Assembly: GCA_030431255.1 (NCBI GenBank)
Contig: JAUIJL010000010.1
Coordinates: forward strand, 244,855-308,854
Length of the DNA stretch: 64,000 nucleotides
Source of the DNA: Thermoanaerobaculia bacterium
GTDB taxonomy: Bacteria; Acidobacteriota; Thermoanaerobaculia; Multivoradales; J023
Direction of reading: 5' to 3'
Shown here: positions 20,501-27,359 of the stretch, piece after piece
Layout of the letters: each line of letters starts with the position of its first letter
Numbering within the stretch: the first letter of the stretch is position 1
Made by a program: the position numbers and the translations under genes
The notes under the pieces: model-generated
What the model was told of the DNA's origin: nothing
Seen by the model: only the letters and a program-made list of their open reading frames with translations
The model's database searches: none

Positions 20501-20620
20501 CATGATCGGGGTGCGATCATCGGTGTTTGCCATATCGGGGCCCAGCTGTGGCGGAGCTCCGTGAGCTGTCCAGGCTATGGACAGCAACAAGACCAAAAGA
20601 AGAACAGACCAGATTTTCAT
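14519..20620 (-). CDS. Giant modular secreted surface protein
   Basis: 2033 residues. Order: signal peptide (about 1-21); a cadherin-like/Big domain with a VLANDFD start (25-110); 31 consecutive glycines (115-145); an alpha-helical, Trp- and His-rich region (150-590) that could be an enzyme of the alpha/alpha-toroid lyase kind, without a motif I can name; two CBM6-type sugar-binding units beginning WVEAEHYDVGG (about 600) and QIEAELYDKGD (about 763); four cadherin-like/Big repeats with NDD or LDND ends (about 890-1400); and three tandem concanavalin-A-like jelly-roll units (about 1410, 1619 and 1823), each ending in a YLDDVQIW- or YALDNYRV-like strand. GGAG lies 6 nt before the ATG. Role inferred: cell-surface or secreted polysaccharide-binding protein, possibly degradative. 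Confidence 0.85.
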   Translation of the reverse strand: MKIWSVLLLVLLLSIAWTAHGAPPQLGPDMANTDDRTPIMIDVLANDFDVAGRPMLLRSVDATQCPGTASEHLDGTVQFFPHSIISTTTCQLHYTVEVGGQSYSSTVDLEVRPPGGGGGGGGGGGGGGGGGGGGGGGGGGGGGGGALLDLPTEPLEGCPGSEEKAVCCWNELLRAVGGQTNLDWPTIDYVTGIGGSSSPNQHLLCHAASYYSGVDRPTGGHSSSRDWFVSYLQEQRDTGWMSDAGPQYRRNEILAPLYGTWHAASYMLALDRAIQTNDTVLIDGLRSWLRTYWTVNSLVARNAPLSTMTMLTTQVCEQNGSDVYTLTNPHSEWNGMIVGGAATRRQSNTCISTGHGTIPLGVEVSSDQPAHYFTALALAAYPRHLNRQGMNANNYFWNLRVALRLGGTDFLAANGGMVFLEDHHLPASIFGLTEAERADLAAFVENPIASRERLGRLVGYIDADWHPAEDSSDNYSCSMVFERTTEATLSRFGTDGPLADDGRQEACNVNTPSLYASVIYNDGWGEYLSPGQTSGVRTDYVERVGEEICAQVNGARRCIDRPGGEVLYRLEWTPAGLTVVNNLTTEIPPGQAPWGGTAPTMPAWVEAEHYDVGGQTVAYSDTTPSSNSGANPLRPDEGMDDHIDGDGRNVMVDLVAGEWLEYTLNIPAGRYALTVKYKTLDGQGAGSLLFESNSDGISRSVPLPAGVGSWSQAHVFDLPTFAAGEKVVRLSVQQAGFELDAFRLSALGDTREAFGEGPQEVPGQIEAELYDKGDPGDAYYDSTVEHLAPSGSQFRAGEWVDAQVSGENVIVSWAEPGEWLEYTLDVAAGSHELELRFSGHQASQLGVTVFGAQGIEAQTVLAVPSTHSNWQTLTYPAVSLTDGQKILRLEFQGAPVSIDWLRIGNEEPPPPPEQPVATHNTFHVPADGGTFTIPHSVLEADDTPTGAVDVDWTYLEILSTPPFGGVFQKTPTAFTFTPNSDFDSQVSFRYRITHVADPTLSDLATVYLNPIDNLPSVPDKIYEMYPDWNLVLHHSTLLQGAVGDGTRIDEIVSQSNPPVEVHPDRVIFQAPSTPGQTAFTFRVVDRHGTPGSALTTVTLVTTNNPSGPIANDDSFLMAATNENGSPASASIPPGIFLDNDSYPDFHSLEVREEGQVSCGVLHPQAIGGWDLDADPQCDVASWTYSLTDTTTGLSDTATISVDIVPAPIGAPESYDLDHGRSLTIPFSELLGNDQGFGMNLIMVVEDITSVPGAHGSLDLSTPGQLTFHPQPGFVGTTSFTYVARNDLVERNPLHSNESWKMRTDPVTVSIQVDPPDVSSRDDRLLMLQGTSQLDIPLAKLFRNDDPSDQVEIVGWTSTAQGELDLFSGRFRYLPDPGFWAAGEDQFTYEIRRINGTGLTTTATVVIEAESPCEVAFFDDFEADDLSQWPNRNETGGALTQTPEAAMQGLGGLKVELGAGAVSTLLGETSMRYSSDPVVSFWFDPSDLTMAHGESHPLLATGQLFLWLGYLDGRHLVRVVSYLDDGSAIGSPWQTLDPGPHHLRLEGGAASDWAASDGWNRLWIDGVLRHETSGLDDHMQPARRLQTQIGSLWGIDAGTMGSYALDNYRVCSGAGERTAMAVDGFEVDALDDVWDYVFEIGGHFGLEAEAALDGFRGLTVNLNPGAGAVQLVSTDVQGAGHVRTSFLLDPATLAMDEGQDFYLLGAVGASGWAYHLHLGYADGKYRLRLYGTSDSAWATTPWVDLAGSGTAQEIGVEWWMASRVDSSDGGIRLSIDGVQVAEALGIDNDEQYIETVVLGAAASIAPTTQGTFYLDNVQIWHGDRPRRNRVLDRLDTEIHPIWDATTELGGSLTVSAAAALRGSGGLEVAVTPATPTITKVQSSAIEGSRHWVASFLIDPASLSMPLTNTMYLLGGIGDGGWRLQLRIANLGGSFYVKAWSQRDDGGWPSTPWVPLADPGTGQRVGLEWWQASADGADDGGIRLTVAGQAPLELTGLDNDASGLDSLHLGAVAGVHDAVEGVFYLDDVQIWTLDN
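20186..20278 (-). repeat. 31-codon poly-glycine triplet tract
   Basis: Ninety-three bases encode 31 glycines in a row, almost all as GGT or GGC, between the N-terminal Big domain and the helical domain of the giant protein. The near-perfect triplet repetition makes length change by slippage likely. Confidence 0.95.
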
Positions 20621-21342
20621 GTTTTACTCCATTCAATGAGGTACAGCAGTCCCGCCCCACCCGTGGGAGGGTTGAAGACAATCTCGAAAAAAACCTATAA
20701 ACAGACATCCTGAGATGGATGTCCATCGAGGATTCGCAGCCCGGCGCCCAAGGACGCAGAGCGGGGCTCGTCTCGCTCCGAGCCCTGCGCTCAGGGGTTG
20801 AGCAATGCGCTCAATCCTTGAGCAGACACAGCCGCTAGAAGAGCGGATGTCGACTGGATAACGCCCGTGGCTGGCGAGGTTGGGATGATTCTTTGCGACC
20901 ATGCATCGGTATAGAGCAATGCCGATGCCGGCTCCGGCCGCGATGACTCGACGGGCTCGATCCACCCTCCACCACACAACGACACCATCCTAGCCGAGCT
21001 CGGCGACGGCCTAGTGAATGCCGGCACCCTGGCTCGCGGTGCCACCCGCACGATTCAGACCGTGTACATGCAGCCCCGGGCCTGCGATGGGCGTCTATCC
21101 CTGTGCCGCGGGTTCACATCCACGGTCGACGGGTCTTCAAGAAGGAAGGTTAGGTTTTCGAGCAGGAAGGCTGGATCTGCGAGAAGGAAGGTTGGGGCTG
21201 CGAGAAGGAAGGTCGGGGCTGCGAGAAGGAAGCAGTCACCGTTCAAATGGGTCGCCCGAGCCACCTCGACTAAAGTCGCGTGGTGAAGACGGCTCGGCCC
21301 CGCCGTCGTTGTCGGCGAGCAGCTCCAGTTTTGGAGTGTTCT
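20621..21342. other. Intergenic region upstream of the giant-protein gene
   Basis: 722 bases with no gene that I can support. It contains several small inverted repeats (ACATCC/GGATGT at 20705-20721; GGGCTCG/CGAGCCC near 20763-20785; TTGAGC/GCTCAA near 20797-20813) and, at the far end, the 21-bp minisatellite. The promoter of the giant-protein gene should be in the first 200 bases. The open frames here are low-complexity translations of the repeats. Confidence 0.6.
21137..21232. repeat. 21-bp minisatellite, about 4.6 copies
   Basis: Tandem 21-bp units begin at 21137, 21158, 21179, 21200 and 21221 (last partial). The shared core is GAGAAGGAAGGT followed by a variable GGGGCT-like part. Units 3 and 4 differ at one base; units 1 and 2 are more diverged, so the array probably grew at its right end. 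The period is a multiple of 3, leaving frames open: the minus strand would read a FLLAAPT heptad, but no start with a ribosome site was found. Confidence 0.92.
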
Positions 21343-22215
21343 TCAGGATGGATTCCGGCCGCTTGGAGGTATTTCGGAAGGTTCCTCTGCTTGCGACCTC
21401 GTCCAACGATCTTCTTCGAGGGCGATCGAATCAAGACGCTCTTTTAGACCCCTTGCTTCCTCATGTCGACCAGACGCCAGAAGCAAGTCTCGTAGCGCTG
21501 AGACGGCTGTTCCGTACTCGGAGTGCTTTGCCGGGTACGCCTGTTGCTCAAAAAGCTTCAAAGCCCCGCGAAAAAACGATTCTGCCTTCTCAGGGTCATC
21601 GCTCGCTCGTTTACCGGAACCTGGATTCGTGCTGGGAGCGTACAAAAAGCCCAGGTCGAAGAGGGCGATTGCAGTCCTTGGATCTTCTTCACCGAATTGA
21701 GCCCGGGCGATCGCGACGGCCCGTTCCATAAGTTGCACTGCTTGGGAGTGATCCACCTCAGCCTCTTCGTAAGCACTCTTCCTCAAAAGCTCAAAGAGAG
21801 CTGGGCTACTCTCGTAGTGCATCCCGCTCACCTCATGAACCCCCTCAGCCAAGATCTCTCTGCGACGCTGAGGATCGCCGTGATTCCCTGCTTGTTCCCT
21901 AGCCAAGCTCAAGTAGCTCAAGGCCATTAGGGAAGCCGCATGCTCCCGATCCGCAGCCATCTCTGCTGCCTTTCGGCAGACTCTGGCCGCATCCAGGAGT
22001 TGCTCATACCTATCGCTCCGCGATTCCCCTTGCGCAGCTCGGGGCTTCGAAAAAAGGTCATTCAGGTTTTCGATAGCGCGATCATGCATGCTCTGACAAT
22101 CGTCCGCAAGTGTCGCCGAGCCCGCTTCCTGCGGCGGCTCTGATTGAAGCGCCGCCATCGGGATCAGCATGCCAAGAGTCAACACAATCACCAGCTGGAA
22201 TTTCTTTTTCTTCAT
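21343..22215 (-). CDS. Exported TPR-like protein
   Basis: About 290 residues from ATG 22215. The N-terminus is a signal peptide (MKKKKFQLVIVLTLGMLI). The rest is helical and TPR-like: AAEMAADREHAASLMALSYL, ERAVAIARAQFGEEDPRTAIALFDLGFLY and ALRDLLLASGRHEEARGLKER, the tetratricopeptide pattern seen in kinase-linked TPR arrays. The start is only 5 bases after the stop of the HExxH gene on the same strand, so the two are probably one operon. A longer frame starting at 22239 overlaps that gene and lacks the Lys-rich start. TPRs usually bind proteins; the partner is unknown, and the neighbour is the obvious candidate. Confidence 0.78.
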   Translation of the reverse strand: MKKKKFQLVIVLTLGMLIPMAALQSEPPQEAGSATLADDCQSMHDRAIENLNDLFSKPRAAQGESRSDRYEQLLDAARVCRKAAEMAADREHAASLMALSYLSLAREQAGNHGDPQRRREILAEGVHEVSGMHYESSPALFELLRKSAYEEAEVDHSQAVQLMERAVAIARAQFGEEDPRTAIALFDLGFLYAPSTNPGSGKRASDDPEKAESFFRGALKLFEQQAYPAKHSEYGTAVSALRDLLLASGRHEEARGLKERLDSIALEEDRWTRSQAEEPSEIPPSGRNPS

Positions 22216-22220
22216 GTCGT

Positions 22221-22931
22221 TCACCAGAGTATCTCGCAAGCGTCTGCCACTGCGCGAGAAATACTAGCTGACCCAGGGGGATTTCCCGGTCCGACTGAGC
22301 CGTCACCATTTTCGCGCTGCCCGGCAACATGTAAAGCCTCGTGGAGGATGATCACGGCGGCCTGACCATCATTGAGGTTCACGAAGTTGGGACAAAGGAG
22401 AACTTGAATATTGTGACTTTGCCCTACATGGGTTGCAACGGACTCCGGCTCGTCGCAGGTCGATTCAGGAGCGTTCTGACCGTTTCGCCATTGAATCTTG
22501 CTCAGAAGCCACTCCGGATTTTCGGTGAGCGGCGAATTCGCGAAAAGAGACCGGCATGTTTCATGCTCTTGTAGCTTCCTTAGAGCTATTCGCTTTCCAG
22601 CGGTCAATTTTCGATCCTGAGAAAAAGTCGTATCCGAGCCCATCAAGAAGGCCGGCCCATCAAATTCCCCCGAGCCGTTAAAGGAGCCTCTGCCGTCGAC
22701 AATGTCCGGACGCGTATTCGGATTCTGAGCAGGAGCTGCCCACCCGTCCGGCGATCCCGAGGATTCCGGGCATCGAATTTCAATGGTGGAGCCGGACTCG
22801 AAGCTCCAAGTAATGCAGATACAGCTGGGATCGAAACTGCACCGGCTGAGATGGGCTTCCGCACGGTAGCCCACAACTAGGTTCAGAACGAATAAACAGA
22901 GCACAGCCCATAACTTGGGCGGCCTAAACAT
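22221..22931 (-). CDS. Exported protein with HExxH zinc-peptidase motif
   Basis: 236 residues: signal peptide (WAVLCLFVLNLVVGYRAEA), a Cys-rich N-terminal half, then HEALHVAG at 197-204, the HExxHxxG zinc-metallopeptidase signature, inside a hydrophobic helix (AAVIILHEALH). A third ligand is expected downstream; the short tail has a conserved ADACE end. I do not recognise the family. GAGGG precedes the ATG by 8 nt. The coupled downstream gene is a TPR protein. A relic of its C-terminus lies at 6540-6601. Peptidase activity is inferred from the motif only. Confidence 0.75.
   Translation of the reverse strand: MFRPPKLWAVLCLFVLNLVVGYRAEAHLSRCSFDPSCICITWSFESGSTIEIRCPESSGSPDGWAAPAQNPNTRPDIVDGRGSFNGSGEFDGPAFLMGSDTTFSQDRKLTAGKRIALRKLQEHETCRSLFANSPLTENPEWLLSKIQWRNGQNAPESTCDEPESVATHVGQSHNIQVLLCPNFVNLNDGQAAVIILHEALHVAGQRENGDGSVGPGNPPGSASISRAVADACEILW
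22240..22302. repeat. Short repeat shared with 6540-6601
   Basis: Partner of the degenerate copy at 6540-6601. Here it is part of an intact coding region (the C-terminus of the HExxH protein). Confidence 0.6.
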
Positions 22932-23096
22932 AGCTTGGCCCTCATATTTGCGATCACAAGACCGCCTGGAGACATTTGCGCGCCCACTCCGAAGAATGAG
23001 GTCCCATATGGACTACCTTAGACGCTTCAATTCCCGCTTGGAATGTTTCTCTTCTTCCCGCGGAAAATATCAAACGCGATCCAGGGACGCCAACCC

Positions 23097-24404
23097 CTAC
23101 TCCGCCACAGCCGACCGGCGAAGGAGACCATACGCGGCAAGACCGAGCAGCAGGGCCATGCCGAGGAGCCCCCACGGGCTCATGGCGGGTACCTCAACGA
23201 GGGGTAGGCCAGGAGCCCCGAGCAGCTGGCTTCGGATTCCGCGGCTGTCGTCGTCACCGTTTTCTTCCTCCCACACCACCAGCCAATTCGTGCCTTGGGT
23301 TCCACGGGCGATGCGCGAGTTGTCGGCGATCTGATCGGACAAAATGCTTTCGGTGGTGATGGTGCCGTTGTTGGAAAGCTGACCCCAGTGGGTGCTGTCG
23401 TCGAAGCTGTTGGTGGACACCAACGCCACGTCCGAAGCTCCACCCCGGGCGGCGAACACGCAATCTCCGTCACCTACAGTGGGATAGGAAAGGAAATGGG
23501 TCGACTGGAGATCCGCATCGTACTGACGGGCGAAAGTGCCGCCGCTGAAACCACCGGTGAACACCACCCAGAAGCTACCGTCCGGTGAGACCACCAAGCG
23601 GCTACAGTCGTAGGCCCTGGATAGGCTGGTCGCAACCACTCGTCTGAACGGATCTTGGGGATCTCCTTGGGAATCGAAGGCATAGAGAAAGACGTCGAAA
23701 TCGTCGACTTCGAAGAGGCTGCTGACCGCTACCAAAATCGAGCCGTCCGGGAGGAACGCAGGATGCCAGGCCCTCATGGTGGAGAAGGCGCCGAAGCTCT
23801 CATCGAAAAGGGATTGCAGCTCGACACCCTGGGGTGAGAAAAGCGCACCGGCCAGTCGCAGGCTCGGCGTACCCGCTGTCGGCAGCCAGACCACGACGAA
23901 GCTGCCGTCATCGCGGATCGCCAGCCGGGGATGGGAAGACGCGCCGGCTCGATCACTCAGCACCAGGGGCACGGAGGGGCTGCCACCGCTCGACACGAAG
24001 GCTGCCATCAGCCGCTGCTCAAGGCCCCGGTCTTCCTGCCAGATCACCAACAAGCCGCCGTCCGGCAAAGCTCCGACGTCGGTCCACGTGGTCGCCGAGG
24101 CTCCCGGCTCCGAAACGCGTATATCGGTTCCCATCGGCAGGCCGTCCTGCGAGGACACGAATCGCAAAAACACACCGGGACCCTGGCCGTCTGCTCCGTC
24201 GGGGCTGGACCATGCAACCGCGTATTTTCCTGCCAAACTGACCACCGAGGGATATTCCTGGCGACCGGTGGTGTGGGCATTAACCGTTTGCGACGGACCT
24301 ACGGCCTCGACGGGTTCTTGGGCCGACAGATCGTTTGGGGTAGCGATCAGGCCAACCATCACTGCCAAGGCCAGGATTTGGGCGTTTCGGAACATTGGCT
24401 GCAT
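23097..24404 (-). CDS. Secreted repeat protein with IPTL-CTERM-like tail
   Basis: 435 residues. Signal peptide (ILALAVMVGLIATPNDLSA), then beta-strand repeats with Trp-rich turns such as GKYAVAWSSPDG, GGLLVIWQEDRG, GSFVVVWLPTAG, GSFWVVFTGG and NWLVVWEEENG, suggesting a six- or seven-blade beta-propeller. The end is a sorting signal of the IPTL/PEP-CTERM type: VPAMSPWG, a hydrophobic helix, then LLRR. Such tails are cleaved by exosortase-family enzymes, none of which is in this window. GGAGG lies 4 nt before the ATG. No enzyme motif is visible. Confidence 0.8.
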   Translation of the reverse strand: MQPMFRNAQILALAVMVGLIATPNDLSAQEPVEAVGPSQTVNAHTTGRQEYPSVVSLAGKYAVAWSSPDGADGQGPGVFLRFVSSQDGLPMGTDIRVSEPGASATTWTDVGALPDGGLLVIWQEDRGLEQRLMAAFVSSGGSPSVPLVLSDRAGASSHPRLAIRDDGSFVVVWLPTAGTPSLRLAGALFSPQGVELQSLFDESFGAFSTMRAWHPAFLPDGSILVAVSSLFEVDDFDVFLYAFDSQGDPQDPFRRVVATSLSRAYDCSRLVVSPDGSFWVVFTGGFSGGTFARQYDADLQSTHFLSYPTVGDGDCVFAARGGASDVALVSTNSFDDSTHWGQLSNNGTITTESILSDQIADNSRIARGTQGTNWLVVWEEENGDDDSRGIRSQLLGAPGLPLVEVPAMSPWGLLGMALLLGLAAYGLLRRSAVAE

Positions 24405-24631
24405 GATTCCTCCAACAAGAAGTCATTTGGGCCGAGATCATTACCGGATTCACTGACAGCTTATCGGGGCAACAGCCACATCACAACCTCGACTTGCCAG
24501 GGACACCCGCACCCGTGACGTTACGACTTTGCCTCGGGTCGAGCCGGGTTGCGGGCATCGCGGATCCGAGCATCAGATCTCGCGTTAGTCCATGAAAGCT
24601 TTTACTCAACCCCCTGCGAGGAGACCCCCAG

Positions 24632-26137
24632 ATGTGTCGATGGGTGACCGTTCTCTTATTCTGTTCCTTGGCTACCGCGATATTCGTCCAGCCCGCACCG
24701 GCTTGTCATGTCGCGGCCAAGCTCCACTATGAAAAAGTCCCGGCCGAGGAGCGGGCTCAGCGCTTCAGCGAGCTCGAAGCCAAGTGGCTCAAATTCAATG
24801 CCGAGATGAATATGAGCCACATCCCCTATCAGCTTAAAGCGGCATCCGCCTGTGTCGAAGGCATGGCGGACATCTTCCCCTGCTCCAATGTGGACTTGCT
24901 GTCTCATCTGACCCTGGCGGAAATCGGGGGCGGCAACGGCAACGACAATTGGGGTTGGATGGACAAGGAAACCGGCCGAGAATTTGCCCTGGTAGGTCGC
25001 ACCAACGGCACTGCCTTCGTCGAGATTACAGATCCGGAGAATCCGGTCTATCTCGGCAACCTGCCGACCCACGCCACCACCTCCACCTGGCGCGACATCA
25101 AGGTTTATAAGAACCACGCGTTCATCGTCGCCGACAACAACTCCGGCCACGGCATGCAGGTGTTCGACCTAAAACAGCTTCGGGACGTCGCTGCGCCCCC
25201 CGTCACCTTCTCCAACACCGCCCACTACGGCGATTTTTCCTCGGCCCACAACATCGTCATCGACGAAGAATCGGGTTTTGCCTACGCGGTGGGCAGCAAC
25301 GACTGCAGTGGCGGGCTGCACATGATCGATATCCGCACACCCACCGCGCCGACCTTTGCCGGTTGCTTCGGTGACGACGGCTATACCCACGACGCCCAAT
25401 GCGTGACGTATCACGGTCCGGATACCGAGCATGAGGGCGATGAGATTTGCTTCAATTCCAACACCGACTCCCTGACCATCGTCGATGTCACCGACAAGAA
25501 AAACCCGGTCATGCTCTCGCGCACGACCTACGAGAATTCAGGCTACACCCACCAGGGCTGGCTGACCGGGGATCAGGCGACGTTCGTGCTCGACGACGAG
25601 CTCGACGAGCTCTTCAACGGCAACAATACGAGAACTTTTTTGTTCGACGTGTCGGATCTCGAGCAACCCACCTTGCGAAAGACCCACAACGCCAAAACCG
25701 TCGCGATCGACCACAATCAATACGTGCACGGCAACTTCGTCTACCAGGCGAATTACACCACCGGTTTGAGAATTCTGTCGCTGGCTGACGGTCTCGACAA
25801 CCTCGAAGAAGTCGCCTTCTTCGACACCTTTCCCGCCAACGACAGCAACTCGTTCAGCGGAGCCTGGAGCGTGTATCCGTTCTTCGACAGCGGCGTAGCG
25901 ATCATCAGCGATATGAATCGTGGTCTCTTCGTAGTCCGCCCGCGGCTCGACGACTTCCAGGGCCGGCTTTTCCTCGACGGCTTCGAGACGGGAGATACCG
26001 GGGGTTGGTCGGAATCGGCTACCACCCCGCCACCGCCGGTGACGACCGATGGCGAGGCCGCTACACCGAGCTCCGAAGCGGCCACTAAGGTCGAGACTGC
26101 GGATCCAGCTCCGGCGCCGGCTAGAGCCGGCCTCTGA
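24632..26137 (+). CDS. Choice-of-anchor B family secreted protein
   Basis: 501 residues. A short signal peptide ends after PAPACH. The body is a beta-propeller like LVIVD-repeat and choice-of-anchor B proteins: GTAFVEITDPENPVYLGNLP, GMQVFDLKQLRD, GGLHMIDIRTPTAP, DSLTIVDVTDKKNPV, TRTFLFDVSDLEQP and a late TGLRILSL unit. A DGFETGDTGGWS motif, common at the end of such proteins, precedes a Pro/Thr/Ala-rich tail. The GAGGAG ribosome site is 8 nt before the ATG. Function in the cell envelope unknown. Confidence 0.85.
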   Translation: MCRWVTVLLFCSLATAIFVQPAPACHVAAKLHYEKVPAEERAQRFSELEAKWLKFNAEMNMSHIPYQLKAASACVEGMADIFPCSNVDLLSHLTLAEIGGGNGNDNWGWMDKETGREFALVGRTNGTAFVEITDPENPVYLGNLPTHATTSTWRDIKVYKNHAFIVADNNSGHGMQVFDLKQLRDVAAPPVTFSNTAHYGDFSSAHNIVIDEESGFAYAVGSNDCSGGLHMIDIRTPTAPTFAGCFGDDGYTHDAQCVTYHGPDTEHEGDEICFNSNTDSLTIVDVTDKKNPVMLSRTTYENSGYTHQGWLTGDQATFVLDDELDELFNGNNTRTFLFDVSDLEQPTLRKTHNAKTVAIDHNQYVHGNFVYQANYTTGLRILSLADGLDNLEEVAFFDTFPANDSNSFSGAWSVYPFFDSGVAIISDMNRGLFVVRPRLDDFQGRLFLDGFETGDTGGWSESATTPPPPVTTDGEAATPSSEAATKVETADPAPAPARAGL

Positions 26138-26170
26138 GCCCCGGTAGAAAAAGGGGCCCAAATATGAATC

Positions 26171-26200
26171 GGCCCCCGGAGAGGAATCAGTCCGGGGGCC
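26171..26200. terminator. Perfect 10-bp hairpin after the choice-of-anchor B gene
   Basis: GGCCCCCGGA pairs perfectly with TCCGGGGGCC around a 10-nt loop, 34 bases after the stop. There is no T run on the plus strand, so termination is inferred from stem strength. The remainder of the 295-base gap up to the EF-hand gene holds only another GC-rich stem (ACCGGG/CCCGGT near 26305) and A/T runs. Confidence 0.5.
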
Positions 26201-26432
26201 AAATTCACCAGCTGCGGGCGCAGCAGACTCGGCTATCTGGAACGAGCAAGGCCATCAACACGTGCTCTTTTTTTGTCGGCGGGCCGGTCAGGCCGGGCGA
26301 CGGGCACCGGGGGCGAGCCCGGTGGAAACCGTGGCGATCGAGAGTCCGATTTCCGCGGCTTTGTTTTCATAGTGTGGGGCCGACGGCGAAAAAATATAGG
26401 CGAGCGAAAATTTTTCAGATTTTTTCGGCCCG

Positions 26433-27359
26433 TCAGCGAGGGCAGCGCATTTCCACGGGTTCTTGGCCCGGCAGCACGAAGCTCCATCCCGGACGAAAGG
26501 CCTGGATTCCAACCAGGGGCTCGCCGTTGGGCCCCAGAAGCTCCGGTCCTTCCGAACGCTTGAGCGCGTCGACGTCGATCACCAAGGCGCCATCCTTGCT
26601 CGAGGGTGCGATCCCCTGCCATCCATCTCCATCGAGGTCGAGCAATAGGTATTGCTCGTCCAAGATCTGCAGCTCACGTTTCCGTTTCTTCTTGCCACGT
26701 ACAAACGAGCGCAGATTTAGGGCAATTTCACGCACGCCCTTTTCATAAGGCGGCTCCAGCTCGTTCTCGCTCATCACACCGTCGCCGTTGCGGTCGAGCC
26801 AAAGGTAGAAGTGGCGCCAAAATCGATCGAGACCCGTCAGCTTGAGGTCGCCATCGGTATCGAAGGGCTCCAACGTGTTACAGCCCCGTTTCCGCGATGC
26901 GCTCGACGGCTGGGCCGGTTCCGAGTCCGCGGCAGACGCGACTGGCTCGACTTCGGTCTTGGCCGGCTCCGGTGCGGTCGGCTCAGGTGCAGCCGGCTCC
27001 GGTGCGGTCGGCTCAGGTGCAGTCGGCTCCGGTGCGGTCGGCTCAGGTGCGGCCGGCTCCGGTGGCGGAAGCTCCTCGAGCTGCCCTGCCGGTACCGGCT
27101 CCTGGTCGTCGGAGGTCAGCTCCTGCCATAGCTCAGAGCGCTGAGGCTCCGGCAATGAGGACATCAGCCGCTCGAGCTCGGACCAAAGCTCACGGATCCG
27201 CGCTTCCGTAGAGCCCTGAGGGCTCGACGACGGCTCTGAGCCCTGGGATTCAGCCCGGATTGCGGCTGCTGAGCTCAGACCCAGGGCTGAGCAAAGAAGG
27301 AGCACGGGCAAGAACATGCTCCGCTTCACGGCGGCAGGGCTCACGGCCAGAGAACTCAC
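26433..27359 (-). CDS. Exported protein with EF-hand-like calcium sites and APEPT repeats
   Basis: 308 residues from GTG 27359, which overlaps the upstream stop codon; an ATG at 27317 is the alternative. Signal segment FLPVLLLCSALGLSSAAA. Residues about 95-135 are a Pro-rich APEPT/APEPA linker built from a 30-bp repeat. The C-terminal half has DTDGDLKLTGLD, DRNGDGVMSENELE and DLDGDGWQG, which fit EF-hand or dockerin-like calcium loops, and a Lys/Arg patch KKKRKRE. A calcium-stabilised envelope protein is inferred; no enzyme motif. It is probably translated by coupling from the cyclase-family lipoprotein gene. Confidence 0.75.
   Translation of the reverse strand: MSSLAVSPAAVKRSMFLPVLLLCSALGLSSAAAIRAESQGSEPSSSPQGSTEARIRELWSELERLMSSLPEPQRSELWQELTSDDQEPVPAGQLEELPPPEPAAPEPTAPEPTAPEPTAPEPAAPEPTAPEPAKTEVEPVASAADSEPAQPSSASRKRGCNTLEPFDTDGDLKLTGLDRFWRHFYLWLDRNGDGVMSENELEPPYEKGVREIALNLRSFVRGKKKRKRELQILDEQYLLLDLDGDGWQGIAPSSKDGALVIDVDALKRSEGPELLGPNGEPLVGIQAFRPGWSFVLPGQEPVEMRCPR
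26965..27065 (-). repeat. 30-bp tandem repeat encoding APEPT linker
   Basis: Three full 30-bp units start at 26965, 26995 and 27025, with part of a fourth. They encode the repeated decapeptide of the Pro-rich linker. Units differ at one or two bases, so the array is recent and may vary in length. Confidence 0.9.

Noticed and set aside
20633..20977. 114-codon minus-strand frame upstream of the giant gene
   Set aside because: No ribosome site, odd composition, and it runs through several inverted repeats; treated as intergenic.
26277..26350. GC-rich stems between the choice-of-anchor B and EF-hand genes, considered as riboswitch
   Set aside because: No conserved riboswitch core recognised and it does not precede a gene in the right orientation.
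26233..26622. Minus-strand frame across the end of the EF-hand gene and the spacer
   Set aside because: Arg-rich antisense-like translation that overlaps the EF-hand gene in another frame.
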